A stretch of 64,000 bases of DNA, taken from the NCBI RefSeq assembly GCF_003721565.1, contig NZ_RJJE01000017.1:1600636-1664635 (forward strand), read 5' to 3'. This document shows positions 1 to 8,026 of this stretch, in pieces (within the stretch, counting starts at the first letter, position 1; every line of letters begins with the position of its first letter). The notes beneath the pieces are model-generated. The model saw only the letters and a list, made by a program, of their open reading frames with translations, made no database searches and was not told the origin of the DNA. The stretch is from Rufibacter immobilis. Lineage in GTDB: Bacteria > Bacteroidota > Bacteroidia > Cytophagales > Hymenobacteraceae. Made by a program: the position numbers and the translations under genes.

Positions 1-315
1 CTTGCCGTCCTGGGTAATCATGGTATCGGCGAAGGCCTGGATGTAGGTGAGGTACTTCTGGTCACGGGTGCGTTTCCAGACCCGCTCCAGCGCACTGGCG
101 AAGAGGCCTTGGGTATAGTCCCATTTGGGTTCTTTCCGGAAGTCGATCATCCAGCCCTGCGGACTGCGTTTCATCTCAGAGTCGGCCATCCAGACGGAAT
201 AGGGTTTGCCAGCCGGCGAGAGGGCAGCCGTGCTTCCGGCGGGGGTTTGGCCAGAGCGGCAAGCCGAAAACAGCAAGGCCAGCAGGGTGAGAATCAGTGA
301 GGTACGCTTCTTCAT
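1..315 (-). CDS. GH88/GH105-type unsaturated uronyl hydrolase lipoprotein (N-terminal part only)
   Basis: The reading frame starts at ATG 315 and runs leftward off the window, so only the first 105 residues are visible. It opens with MKKRTSLILTLLALLFSACR, a lipoprotein signal with the lipobox cysteine at residue 19. The mature part has KPYSVWMADSEMKR, then WMIDFRKEPKWDYTQGL, which is typical of GH88/GH105 hydrolases. These remove the 4,5-unsaturated uronic acid from lyase products, here probably from pectin or rhamnogalacturonan fragments in the periplasm. It is the last visible gene of the leftward pectin arm. A LacI-like operator half lies at 327-338, just before the start. The catalytic aspartates are beyond the edge. 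The family call is good; GH88 versus GH105 cannot be settled. Confidence 0.8.
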   Translation of the reverse strand, partial: MKKRTSLILTLLALLFSACRSGQTPAGSTAALSPAGKPYSVWMADSEMKRSPQGWMIDFRKEPKWDYTQGLFASALERVWKRTRDQKYLTYIQAFADTMITQDGK

Positions 316-326
316 AACTTCTTGGG

Positions 327-338
327 GTAATCGTTTCA
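327..338 (-). promoter_or_regulatory. candidate LacI-family operator before the GH105 gene
   Basis: On the minus strand this reads TGAAACGATTAC, which matches GCAAACGATTAC in front of kduI (11581-11592) at 10 of 12 positions. It lies 12 bp before the start codon of the hydrolase, which fits repressor control by the LacI-type protein encoded at 13316-14380. This is inference from similarity of sites only. Confidence 0.4.
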
Positions 339-375
339 AAGTGCACGGCTCCCTCTGGCAGATGAACCATGTTTT

Positions 376-413
376 CGTTTAGGGGCCGTTTTTCCGAAAA
401 GAGCCGCTAAACG
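376..413. repeat. Pal-1 palindrome copy 1
   Basis: Intergenic inverted repeat with the core GTTTAGGGGCCGTTTTT, a two-base centre CC and an imperfect complementary arm (GAAAAGAGCCGCTAAAC). It sits between the pectinesterase stop and the GH105 start, both leftward genes. Confidence 0.85.
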
Positions 414-420
414 CGCTTCT

Positions 421-1365
421 TCATTTCTTAGGGTTCCAGTGGTCCTGGCCCGCCAGCACCACCTCGGGTTTAGCCAGTTTCTTCGCTTCTTTTTTCTTCA
501 GTTGCTTTGACCAGGCCACCCGCTTCTCGGGCGCAGCCCCGGGGCCGGTAGAGTTGTACTCGGCGTAGAAGGTGGTTTTCTCGGCTTCGGGTTTGCTCCA
601 GTTGTGCCAGCCCTCGGGCCTGATGTGCGCGCCCAAGGTTGAGTTGAGGAAAACCGTCTGCGCGAAAGGCCGCCAGGGCCTGCCCAGGTATACTTTGGGG
701 GCCTCCGGGATTCCGGTCACGGTGCAGTTCAGGAACACAAACCCGTAAGGCTGGCCCTGCGGCGTAGAGGCCGCCGTGATGTACGAGTTCTTTTTGCAGT
801 GAATGGTGCAGTTCTCAAAGAAGGCAGTGGCCGGCCCGAAGATAAAGTCGGTGGTGCCTTCAATGTAGCAGTTCTGGTAGTATTGGCGGCTGTTGTCTAC
901 CCCGGCGTACAGGGTGTCCTGGTTGCCCACAATGCGGCAGTTGGTAAACACGCAGCGGTCGGCCTCAACGTGCAGCGCCACGGCCTGCCCCACCGGGCCC
1001 GCGCTGTTCTCAAAGGTGAGGTTCTGGGCCCTGAACTCATTGCCCTGCACCAGCACCGTGTAAGACGTGAATGTGTTGATGTTGCCTTTGCCCGAATAAT
1101 CATCCCAGACAATGATGGTTTTATCGCGGTCTTCGCCAATGAAGGAGACCTTGGTTTTCCAAGACGAAATCACCAGTTTCTCTTTGTAGACCCCGTTCCT
1201 GATCTGGATTTCCATGCGCTCACTGGGGAAAGCCGGAATAGCGTCTACCGCCGCCTGGATGGAGGTGTAGTCGCCGCTCCCATCCTGGGCCACCACCAGC
1301 TTCTGCTGCTGCGCCTGCGCCAGAAATCCGGCAAGAGACAATACGAGTACTGCTATCCACTTCAT
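421..1365 (-). CDS. pectinesterase (CE8 family), secreted
   Basis: This 314-aa protein removes methyl esters from homogalacturonan so that lyases can cut it. Residues 1-19 form a signal peptide ending AQAQ, with no lipobox. The right-handed beta-helix carries the CE8 catalytic set: Q127 in GQAVAL, Q149-D150 in NQDTLY, D173 in TDFIFG and R229 in LGRPW. Length is normal for bacterial CE8. The C-terminus is basic (KQLKKKEAKKLAK). The stop of the upstream pectate lyase (1377) is 11 bp away, so the two are probably cotranscribed, and demethylation and lyase cleavage are sequential steps. Pal-1 copy 1 follows the gene. Confidence 0.93.
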   Translation of the reverse strand: MKWIAVLVLSLAGFLAQAQQQKLVVAQDGSGDYTSIQAAVDAIPAFPSERMEIQIRNGVYKEKLVISSWKTKVSFIGEDRDKTIIVWDDYSGKGNINTFTSYTVLVQGNEFRAQNLTFENSAGPVGQAVALHVEADRCVFTNCRIVGNQDTLYAGVDNSRQYYQNCYIEGTTDFIFGPATAFFENCTIHCKKNSYITAASTPQGQPYGFVFLNCTVTGIPEAPKVYLGRPWRPFAQTVFLNSTLGAHIRPEGWHNWSKPEAEKTTFYAEYNSTGPGAAPEKRVAWSKQLKKKEAKKLAKPEVVLAGQDHWNPKK

Positions 1366-1376
1366 GTGCGTCCCTC

Positions 1377-2783
1377 CTACTTTACCAGGCTGTTCAGATA
1401 CACTTCTATGTTGGAATACTGCTGGTGCAGCGTGAACGTGGATGCGTCTGCCGCATTGGCCGGGTCAAGTTTATGCGCTTTCTCCCAGGCGTCTGGCATG
1501 CCGTCCTGATCCTTATCTGGGGGAGCCTCCGAAGATTTCAGTTGCGGGAAGCCCCCTACATCCTGTGGCGAGTCTATGATGCCGTTCTGCTTTTTGCCGC
1601 TTCTGGAGTTTCCGGTCCGCACTTCCTGCACCACCCGCGCATCAACGGCGTCTCGCTTCAAACTGGCGCCCGCATGGGCCAGCACCGCCTCATAGGCCGC
1701 TTTGGGTTCCTGCACCTGTATGGTGGCAGCCTGGAAAGGCTGGTTTGCTTTTACCGCCTGCACAGAATCCTGATGGTCTGGCTGCACCCCGCCTGCCCAA
1801 TTGTCTTTGCTTACCGCGGCAAATCCTTCCACGTAATTTCCCTGCACGTAAAATTTCCCGTAAGGCGCCGATGGGTTCACAATTCTGTTCCGCTTAGATT
1901 CTAAGGTAGCCGGACCGGATTTGAAATAATTGTTGACCACGTTGTAACGGCCCTTCTCACCACCGTACATGCTGTTGTGCCCCCAGTTGTAGATTACGTT
2001 ATTGGTGAAATCCACCAGCTCGTCTGGCTTGTTGGGCACCGATTTTGAACCGCTGAACCGGGGGTTACGGCTGTTGTTGCTCGCAATAAGGTTATGGTGG
2101 AAAGAGGCCCCCTGGCCGCCCCAGATACCGCCGTAGCCGTGGTCTCCCTTTTCATGCACGGAGTGGTTCAGAGCTTCAGCAATAATGCTCCACTGCAAGG
2201 TGAAGTTCTGGTTATAATAGAAAGAGGCGCACTCATCGGTGGCCCAACTCATGGAGCAGTGGTCTATGATGAGGTTCTTGTTTCCCCGGTTGGCCCCCAA
2301 GGCGTCGGCTTGTTGTTTCTGCGCATCGCCCAGCCGGAAGCGGAGGTACCGCAGAATCACGTTATCGGCTTTCACACTTACCTGGTAATTCTTGAGGCAA
2401 ATGCCGTCACCGGGCGCCGACTGTCCGGCAATGGTGAGGTCTCCGTTGTTGATGTCCAGCGGCGATTGCAGCTCAATGTTCCCAGATACGGCGAAGATAA
2501 TGATGCGCGGCCCTTTCTTCCGGATGGCCTCGCGCAGACTTCCCGGCCCGCTGTCGTTCAGGTTGGTGACCACCACTACCTGTCCGCCGCGGCCACCGGT
2601 GGTGTACTTCCCAAAGCCTTCGGCCCCGGGAAACGCCAGCGCCTGCGGGTTGCCGGTAGAAGCTTGCCCGGTGGAGCCGGCGGTGGATGGGGTCACGTTC
2701 TGGGCGCACCCGGTGAGACTGATCATCTGGAAAGCGATTCCCAACAGGGGAAGCTTGGGGAAACGGTGCAAAATGTTCATCAT
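1377..2783 (-). CDS. pectate lyase family 1 lipoprotein
   Basis: The 468-aa protein has a signal peptide with lipobox LTGC (cysteine 26) followed by a Ser/Thr/Gly linker, so it is probably anchored in the outer membrane. From about residue 50 (FPGAEGFGKYTTGGRGG) it is a PL1-type parallel beta-helix. It includes the IDHCSMSWATDE and NLIASNNSRNPR segments that carry the calcium-binding acids and catalytic basic residues in this family. The C-terminal DKDQDGMPDAWEKAH stretch looks like a calcium-binding dockerin/TSP3-type loop, common in Bacteroidota PL1 enzymes. It cleaves polygalacturonate by beta-elimination, giving the unsaturated ends used by the GH105 and Kdu enzymes. A second ATG one codon later is an alternative start. 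Confidence 0.92.
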   Translation of the reverse strand: MMNILHRFPKLPLLGIAFQMISLTGCAQNVTPSTAGSTGQASTGNPQALAFPGAEGFGKYTTGGRGGQVVVVTNLNDSGPGSLREAIRKKGPRIIIFAVSGNIELQSPLDINNGDLTIAGQSAPGDGICLKNYQVSVKADNVILRYLRFRLGDAQKQQADALGANRGNKNLIIDHCSMSWATDECASFYYNQNFTLQWSIIAEALNHSVHEKGDHGYGGIWGGQGASFHHNLIASNNSRNPRFSGSKSVPNKPDELVDFTNNVIYNWGHNSMYGGEKGRYNVVNNYFKSGPATLESKRNRIVNPSAPYGKFYVQGNYVEGFAAVSKDNWAGGVQPDHQDSVQAVKANQPFQAATIQVQEPKAAYEAVLAHAGASLKRDAVDARVVQEVRTGNSRSGKKQNGIIDSPQDVGGFPQLKSSEAPPDKDQDGMPDAWEKAHKLDPANAADASTFTLHQQYSNIEVYLNSLVK

Positions 2784-2889
2784 CTGTACTCTGGTAAATT
2801 GAGGGAGGCCCTTCTGCTGCTTATCTTCCCTTGCCTCCGGTTGTGTTTCTGCTGCCCTTTAACTTAGTGGCGGGGCAGGTATGACTCCT

Positions 2890-2925
2890 GTTTAGGGGCT
2901 CTTTTTCGAAAAACGGCCTCTAAAC
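2890..2925. repeat. Pal-1 palindrome copy 2
   Basis: GTTTAGGGGCTCTTTTT followed by CG and AAAAACGGCCTCTAAAC, between the DUF4861 gene and the pectate lyase gene. The arms have a few mismatches. Confidence 0.85.
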
Positions 2926-2966
2926 GGAAACATATCCTAAAGCTTAATCGCGCTTGGCGCCGGGTT

Positions 2967-4265
2967 CTATTTGGAGAGCTTCACCTGTACCGGATTAGCC
3001 AGCTCCTCCGCTACTCTATTCAGGTATTGGTGGAATTCGGCCTCGGTTTTGATGCCGTTGGGCTCCAGTTCCCAGGCCGCCAGAAAGTAATATTCGGCCT
3101 GGCCGTTGGCTGGTTTGAGCTGCACCACATGGTTCAACGGGTCTTCGGTGATTTCCAGGAGGTCCTGGGATTTGAACAGCACGGCAATACCCACATTGTC
3201 TGGCGGGTTGTTCAGTGTCTGCGGGCCGTACGTGGCAATGTAGCCGTACCGTTTGCCTGCTTCCCCTTTAGAAGTCACCAGTTTGGCGGCTTTGTCTTTG
3301 ATGAGGCCCGTGCTGATGTTCTGCGGCTGTCCGTTCTCCAGGCGCATCTGGTGGCGGGTAAGTCTGGTGCCCGCATGGATGCTGAGCTGCGAGTGCACGT
3401 TCAGTTTGAGGCCCGCCATCTGCCACCCGTAATAGTCTGTGAGGATAGACGAATACACATCTCCGTTCTGGGTGATTTTGCTGTAAGTGCTGTCGGTTTT
3501 CTCCACGCGCACGGCCTTTCCGTTGTCAAACATAGCCAGGGAACCTACCCCCAGAGCTTTACCCACCTTGAGGATGTCCATGCCCCAGGGCTGTTGGTTG
3601 TGGTAAGAATCATAACCATCCAGCCCCACCTGTTGCAGCACCATGGCATTGGTTTTCTTCCCGAACACGTCTACCCCATTGCGCCAGTCCAGGTAAAAGC
3701 GGTAGCCCACTTTGTCCGATTCCCAACCCGGCCCCTCGTAGCGCAGGTAATAGGAATGGTCGGTGAGCTCAGAGGGCACGCGCAGGGAATCAATGTTCTG
3801 GAAGGTGCCGCCAATGTATTTCCGGTTTTCCCAGCGGCCACCCACCTTTTTGGAAAGCTCGGCTTGGGTGCGTTTGGGGTAGGTGCGCTTGTTGGTCCCG
3901 TTCTCGTTGAACCTGACGGTAAGATTGCGGGTCTCGCCGGCCTTCAGGTTGTCCAGCACCAACGCGATGCCTGTGTTGAAGGTGTCTTTGGCATTGTACT
4001 GGCTGGGCACCTCAGCGGTACCGTCATACACGGCAAAAGCTTGTCCATTGAACCTGCGGTGACTCTTTTGCAGATCGGCCTCATTGATCAGCACGAACAC
4101 GCTTTCGCGTTCACGGTTGAGGGGATTGGTTACTTGTACAGTAAAGGATTGGGGGAATTCAGGGGATGAACCTGCCTGCGGACTTTGGCTGGTGGCACAG
4201 CCCAGGCTCTGCAGCAGCAGGAATGCGAACACTCCGTTCATCCATTTCTTTACGTGACTCGTCAT
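2967..4265 (-). CDS. DUF4861 domain lipoprotein of the pectin locus
   Basis: A 432-aa protein with a signal peptide and lipobox SLGC (cysteine 23). The mature region starts with a beta-rich segment (FTVQVTNPLNRERESVFVLI) and continues as a DUF4861 protein, a family often found in Bacteroidota pectin utilisation loci, with no biochemical role that I can name. Tryptophan- and tyrosine-rich motifs (SYYLRYEGPGWESDKVGYRFYLDWRNG) suggest a carbohydrate-binding or carbohydrate-active fold. It is leftward, between the DUF5123-like lipoprotein and the pectate lyase, each separated by a Pal-1 element. Family assignment is fairly sure, function unknown. Confidence 0.8.
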   Translation of the reverse strand: MTSHVKKWMNGVFAFLLLQSLGCATSQSPQAGSSPEFPQSFTVQVTNPLNRERESVFVLINEADLQKSHRRFNGQAFAVYDGTAEVPSQYNAKDTFNTGIALVLDNLKAGETRNLTVRFNENGTNKRTYPKRTQAELSKKVGGRWENRKYIGGTFQNIDSLRVPSELTDHSYYLRYEGPGWESDKVGYRFYLDWRNGVDVFGKKTNAMVLQQVGLDGYDSYHNQQPWGMDILKVGKALGVGSLAMFDNGKAVRVEKTDSTYSKITQNGDVYSSILTDYYGWQMAGLKLNVHSQLSIHAGTRLTRHQMRLENGQPQNISTGLIKDKAAKLVTSKGEAGKRYGYIATYGPQTLNNPPDNVGIAVLFKSQDLLEITEDPLNHVVQLKPANGQAEYYFLAAWELEPNGIKTEAEFHQYLNRVAEELANPVQVKLSK

Positions 4266-4319
4266 AGTCTATTCTGGTGCTAAGTGAAATCTGCCGGGGC
4301 AGAAGTAAATTCAGATGCT

Positions 4320-4355
4320 GTTTAGGGGCTTTTTTTGGAAAAACAGGCGCTAAAC
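4320..4355. repeat. Pal-1 palindrome copy 3
   Basis: GTTTAGGGGCTTTTTTT, centre GG, then AAAAACAGGCGCTAAAC, in the 205-bp gap between 4266 and 4470. I see nothing else in that gap. Confidence 0.85.
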
Positions 4356-4470
4356 GGCTTTCAAATTCATGTTCTCAGGTTCTTTCTCTGTAAGCGTAGA
4401 GGTATGATCAGATGTTATTCTAACCATACCTCCACCCTCTTACTTCCTATACAAAACTCAATTTAGTGAT

Positions 4471-6120
4471 CTACAGCGCCCATCTTGGGTCACCTATAGC
4501 AGTTCCTCCAATTCCGGCGGTTCTCAGCTCTGAACCGGTAGGCAGGGTAAAGTCTGTGGTAGCAGCCGTCCAGCCAAGGTCAATGGTTTTGTTGTTGGAT
4601 TGGGTCACCACAGATGAGAATATCAATGGTGCCAATGGTGAACCACTTTCTATTTTGAAATAGTTATTACTTTTAAATTCAAGGTTTGAGCCCACCCCAG
4701 CCCTGATAGCATTTGGACCAACGGTTTGTCCGGGTTTAGGAGCATTAGCGACGATGCTGTTTTGCATGGTAAAATTCACCACAATAGAAGCAGTTGCGTC
4801 AAAAATGATGTTGTCTCTTCCGCCAGAGCCAAAGTTGTTCAATGTCACCCTATCCACGAAAAAAGTGGGCCGGTTGGATGGGGTAAAAGCAGTGGCATAG
4901 CTAATGAACCCTCTCCCCGCTTCATTAAAAGTAGAATTCGTTACATCTAATCTGTTTAACTCCAACTTGTCCAGCATAAAGGTCTGGTAGTTAGAGATCA
5001 CATTTTTAGATACTATACATTGATCAATTTTAATAAAATCAATTTTCTGAGTACCGGCCTCCACTACCCTGTTCCCTCTCATGAAAGTGCTCTTCAAGTC
5101 ATGCACAATGCAGTTCTCTACCGTAATAGAAGATAATGTACCAGGTGTAGCATCAATATTAATGAAGTAGTCTCCGGTTGCTTCACCTAACTTATTTTTC
5201 CCATCAAATTCTATTCCATTGATGCGTATTCCAGCCCCTGCTCCTTTTAGCGTGATTTCCTTGAAATGCACTTTCGTGTCACGAGGGTTTCCTGAAACTG
5301 AGCGAAGGGTGATATACTTTCCTGCTATCAAAATATTGGAAGTAGAAGCATCATACACTCCAGGTTCCAATCCAATCACATCACCAGGGGCTGCACTGGC
5401 AGCGGCAGCTACCAGATCACTTCCCGCAGCTAAGGTATATGTGAAAATACTAGGCTCTGTGGTGGTGAAGGAAGTGACACCTTTGCTTACACTGCCAGCA
5501 AATATTTCAGCGGTGTAGGCAGTAGAAGCCGTTAAACTGGTGAGCTTAATTTCTCTAGCGGCTACTTGCTCTGGTGTTAGCATCACCTCCGTTGGCGTGC
5601 CACCTGCGGGTGTAACTACTATTTTTGTCAATCCCGGAGATTCCCTCCACCTGAGAATTGCCGTCTTGTCCTTGATTTCTGTGTTAACTACAGGGGAAAA
5701 TATCTGCTCCCCCCTGATTCTGAACCTAGAACTCACCAACCACTTTGATTCTGGGGAATTACCTTTGGCATTGGTTTTTACCCTGGCAAAGAAATATTCT
5801 TTTATTGGCAGCTGGGCATCTGTGAACGTGATAGCAGCCGTATCTGTCTGTCCCGTTAAGATAACTGGTGTCTGAAACAGAGTATCTTTTGCTACTTCCA
5901 CAGTATAGGTGGTAGTGGCTGCCTCTGTGTTCAAAGAAGCTTTCCAGTATAATTCTACACTTGTTTCACCACTGGAAGCCCCTATCTCTCCGGCAGGCAT
6001 GAACATGCGAGAGAGTTCCATCTGCTCCTCCTCATCTGATTCGCAAGAAATTACTCCTAACAAGCCTATGACAAAAGCAGGGAACAACCACTTGCTAATT
6101 TTATTATTAAGACTCTTCAT
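4471..6120 (-). CDS. surface lipoprotein with Fn3-like and DUF5123/DUF4957-type beta-helix domains
   Basis: The 549-aa product has a signal peptide with lipobox VISC (cysteine 26) and an acidic run (ESDEEEQ) after it, a pattern linked to surface export of Bacteroidota lipoproteins. Residues about 45-130 and 140-225 look like two fibronectin-III-like folds. From about residue 230 the protein is a right-handed beta-helix of the kind in DUF4957/DUF5123 proteins next to pectin SusC/SusD pairs. It lies 27 bp after susD in the same direction, so it probably works with SusCD as a third surface glycan-binding protein or as a lyase-like enzyme. No clear lyase catalytic residues were identified, so binding is the more cautious role. 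Confidence 0.75.
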   Translation of the reverse strand: MKSLNNKISKWLFPAFVIGLLGVISCESDEEEQMELSRMFMPAGEIGASSGETSVELYWKASLNTEAATTTYTVEVAKDTLFQTPVILTGQTDTAAITFTDAQLPIKEYFFARVKTNAKGNSPESKWLVSSRFRIRGEQIFSPVVNTEIKDKTAILRWRESPGLTKIVVTPAGGTPTEVMLTPEQVAAREIKLTSLTASTAYTAEIFAGSVSKGVTSFTTTEPSIFTYTLAAGSDLVAAAASAAPGDVIGLEPGVYDASTSNILIAGKYITLRSVSGNPRDTKVHFKEITLKGAGAGIRINGIEFDGKNKLGEATGDYFINIDATPGTLSSITVENCIVHDLKSTFMRGNRVVEAGTQKIDFIKIDQCIVSKNVISNYQTFMLDKLELNRLDVTNSTFNEAGRGFISYATAFTPSNRPTFFVDRVTLNNFGSGGRDNIIFDATASIVVNFTMQNSIVANAPKPGQTVGPNAIRAGVGSNLEFKSNNYFKIESGSPLAPLIFSSVVTQSNNKTIDLGWTAATTDFTLPTGSELRTAGIGGTAIGDPRWAL

Positions 6121-6147
6121 ATCTTCTGTATCTGGTTAGAGGATGTG

Positions 6148-8010
6148 TTAATATCCGTAGTCTTGGGATAATCTGTAGTTTTGGCTTATCACTCCTGAGA
6201 AAATAGGGAATACTTCAGAATGGTTTGGCTTGAAGTGGCTTGCAAAACCAGAGTTAGGTCCAGTGATCTGAGCCGCAGTTACAGCCTTTCTCCAATTGAG
6301 TGATCTATACCCTGCGGGGGCTGTAGCTGGTTCTTTGGTGTACATTACTTGTGCAATGGACCCACCGTATTGATCTGTTGAAGCTGTTCCTCCAAATAAA
6401 TCAAAATTGGCGGCTTCCTGCTGTGCGGTGACACTGGATCCAAGCAGCGCATTGGTCTTGTAGTAGATAACAGCTGGAACATTTGCATAACGACCAGTTC
6501 CATTCATCATGGCTGTCATTTTCTCGCGGGTTTCAAGAATCTTTGCTTCTAGAAGGTTCCACCTGATCAAATCATACTTTCTAATGCCCTCACCACCAAA
6601 CTCTAGGTATCTTTCATTGACAATCGCTCTGAAAAAACCAGTCTTGTCTGTAGGGGTAACGCCCATTCTTGCCTCCGTTTCATAAGCATCAAAATAGGCT
6701 CTTTTGCGCACCTCTTCAAAGGCGGCTATTGCCTGAGCGGTAGGTCCACTTAGCTCGTTCTCGGCTTCCGCGAACATCAACAGTACATCTGCATATCGTA
6801 TCAAAGGCCAATTGATTCCCAAAGTCTGATTAGCCCCTGAGATAGCGGTCCAGTATTTCCTAAATTTACCCTCTCTCATTTGCAGAGGAGTAGTAAGCAC
6901 TTTATTATCTGTGCCATCTACCTGAAGATAGGCTAAGGTTACATCTCTCCTGGAGTCTCCTATGGAATCAAAGGCATAGAAGTAAGTAGGTACTGCCGTG
7001 GTTAGGCCATTGGCGCGTCCATATTTACTGGCCCCGTCAATTCTTGGTCCGTTGCCAAAACCTAGTTTGGTATCTGTTCTGGAGTTGCCGCCAAATGCGC
7101 CTACCTGCCAAATGTGTTCCTTGGTTACATCTGACACCCCGTTTCCATGGAGACTACGGAAAACATTTTCGTACTTAGGATTAAGCCCATTCTCTTTTCT
7201 CTGGATAATATCCGCCGTCTCATTTCTGGCAATGGTGTAATACCCCTGATAATCCGGCAAACGCTCCATTCTTCTGCTTTCTCTTCTGAGAGCATATCCT
7301 CCTCTAGCTAAAGCAATTCTAGCCCTTAGTGCTTTTACGGCTGCCTTAGTTACCCTTGTGGTAGGGTCACCGGACTCACTTTGCCATGGTACAAGTTCAG
7401 AGGCTATTCTTAAATCCTCTAACAGTTTATCATAGATTTCATCTTGATTGGTCTTAGGCAGATACAGATCCTTTACATCTGCTGAAGGTTCAAAATGGGC
7501 AGGAACATCTCCCCAGTTCCTGATCAGCTCATGGTAAAACTGGGCTCTAAGGGTTAAAGCTTCACCATGTAACTTTCTCATTAATGCCTGTTCGGCGGCC
7601 GTGCCACTGGTGTATAGATCAGAAGCCGGAATGTACTTTATGCAAATGTTTGCACGCTCTATGCCTCTGTACAATTGTAAGAAAGGGCCTTCCAAGTCTG
7701 GGTATTTAGGGCTTACTTCAAAATGGGCAATACCCGTGCGCTGCTCAGCATTCCAGTCACCTGTCACAATAAAATCATCTGCTGCATTAGGGAATAAAGT
7801 AGAGATGCGGCTGCCATATCCGTTATCTCCACTTAATTGGTTGTATACTCCGGCAATAGCCCCTTCAGCATAAGTAGTACTGCTAAAAACAGTGGTTTGC
7901 GCCAAGGTAGAGGGGTTCTCAATCTCTAAATAATCTTCGCAGGATGATACGGTTACCGAACCACCCAAAAACAAGGCTAATGCGTAGGCTTTATAAATAT
8001 TTCTTTTCAT
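6148..8010 (-). CDS. SusD/RagB family outer-membrane glycan-binding lipoprotein
   Basis: A 620-aa lipoprotein with lipobox VSSC (cysteine 24) and the usual SusD opening (CEDYLEIENPSTLAQTTVFSS). It is rich in TPR-like helices (YRGIERANICIKYI, HGEALTLRAQFYHELIRNWGDVPAH), which is the SusD fold. It also has the C-terminal RYLEFGGEGIRKYDLIRWN segment characteristic of the family. It sits 16 bp after susC, in the normal order. It acts as the lid of the SusC transporter on the cell surface and should bind pectin-derived oligogalacturonides, judged from its neighbours. Confidence 0.95.
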   Translation of the reverse strand: MKRNIYKAYALALFLGGSVTVSSCEDYLEIENPSTLAQTTVFSSTTYAEGAIAGVYNQLSGDNGYGSRISTLFPNAADDFIVTGDWNAEQRTGIAHFEVSPKYPDLEGPFLQLYRGIERANICIKYIPASDLYTSGTAAEQALMRKLHGEALTLRAQFYHELIRNWGDVPAHFEPSADVKDLYLPKTNQDEIYDKLLEDLRIASELVPWQSESGDPTTRVTKAAVKALRARIALARGGYALRRESRRMERLPDYQGYYTIARNETADIIQRKENGLNPKYENVFRSLHGNGVSDVTKEHIWQVGAFGGNSRTDTKLGFGNGPRIDGASKYGRANGLTTAVPTYFYAFDSIGDSRRDVTLAYLQVDGTDNKVLTTPLQMREGKFRKYWTAISGANQTLGINWPLIRYADVLLMFAEAENELSGPTAQAIAAFEEVRKRAYFDAYETEARMGVTPTDKTGFFRAIVNERYLEFGGEGIRKYDLIRWNLLEAKILETREKMTAMMNGTGRYANVPAVIYYKTNALLGSSVTAQQEAANFDLFGGTASTDQYGGSIAQVMYTKEPATAPAGYRSLNWRKAVTAAQITGPNSGFASHFKPNHSEVFPIFSGVISQNYRLSQDYGY

Positions 8011-8026
8011 TGTAGTAAAAGCTTGA

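Noticed and set aside
3027-4169. 380-aa open frame opposite the DUF4861 gene
   Set aside because: Antisense shadow with no recognisable domain.
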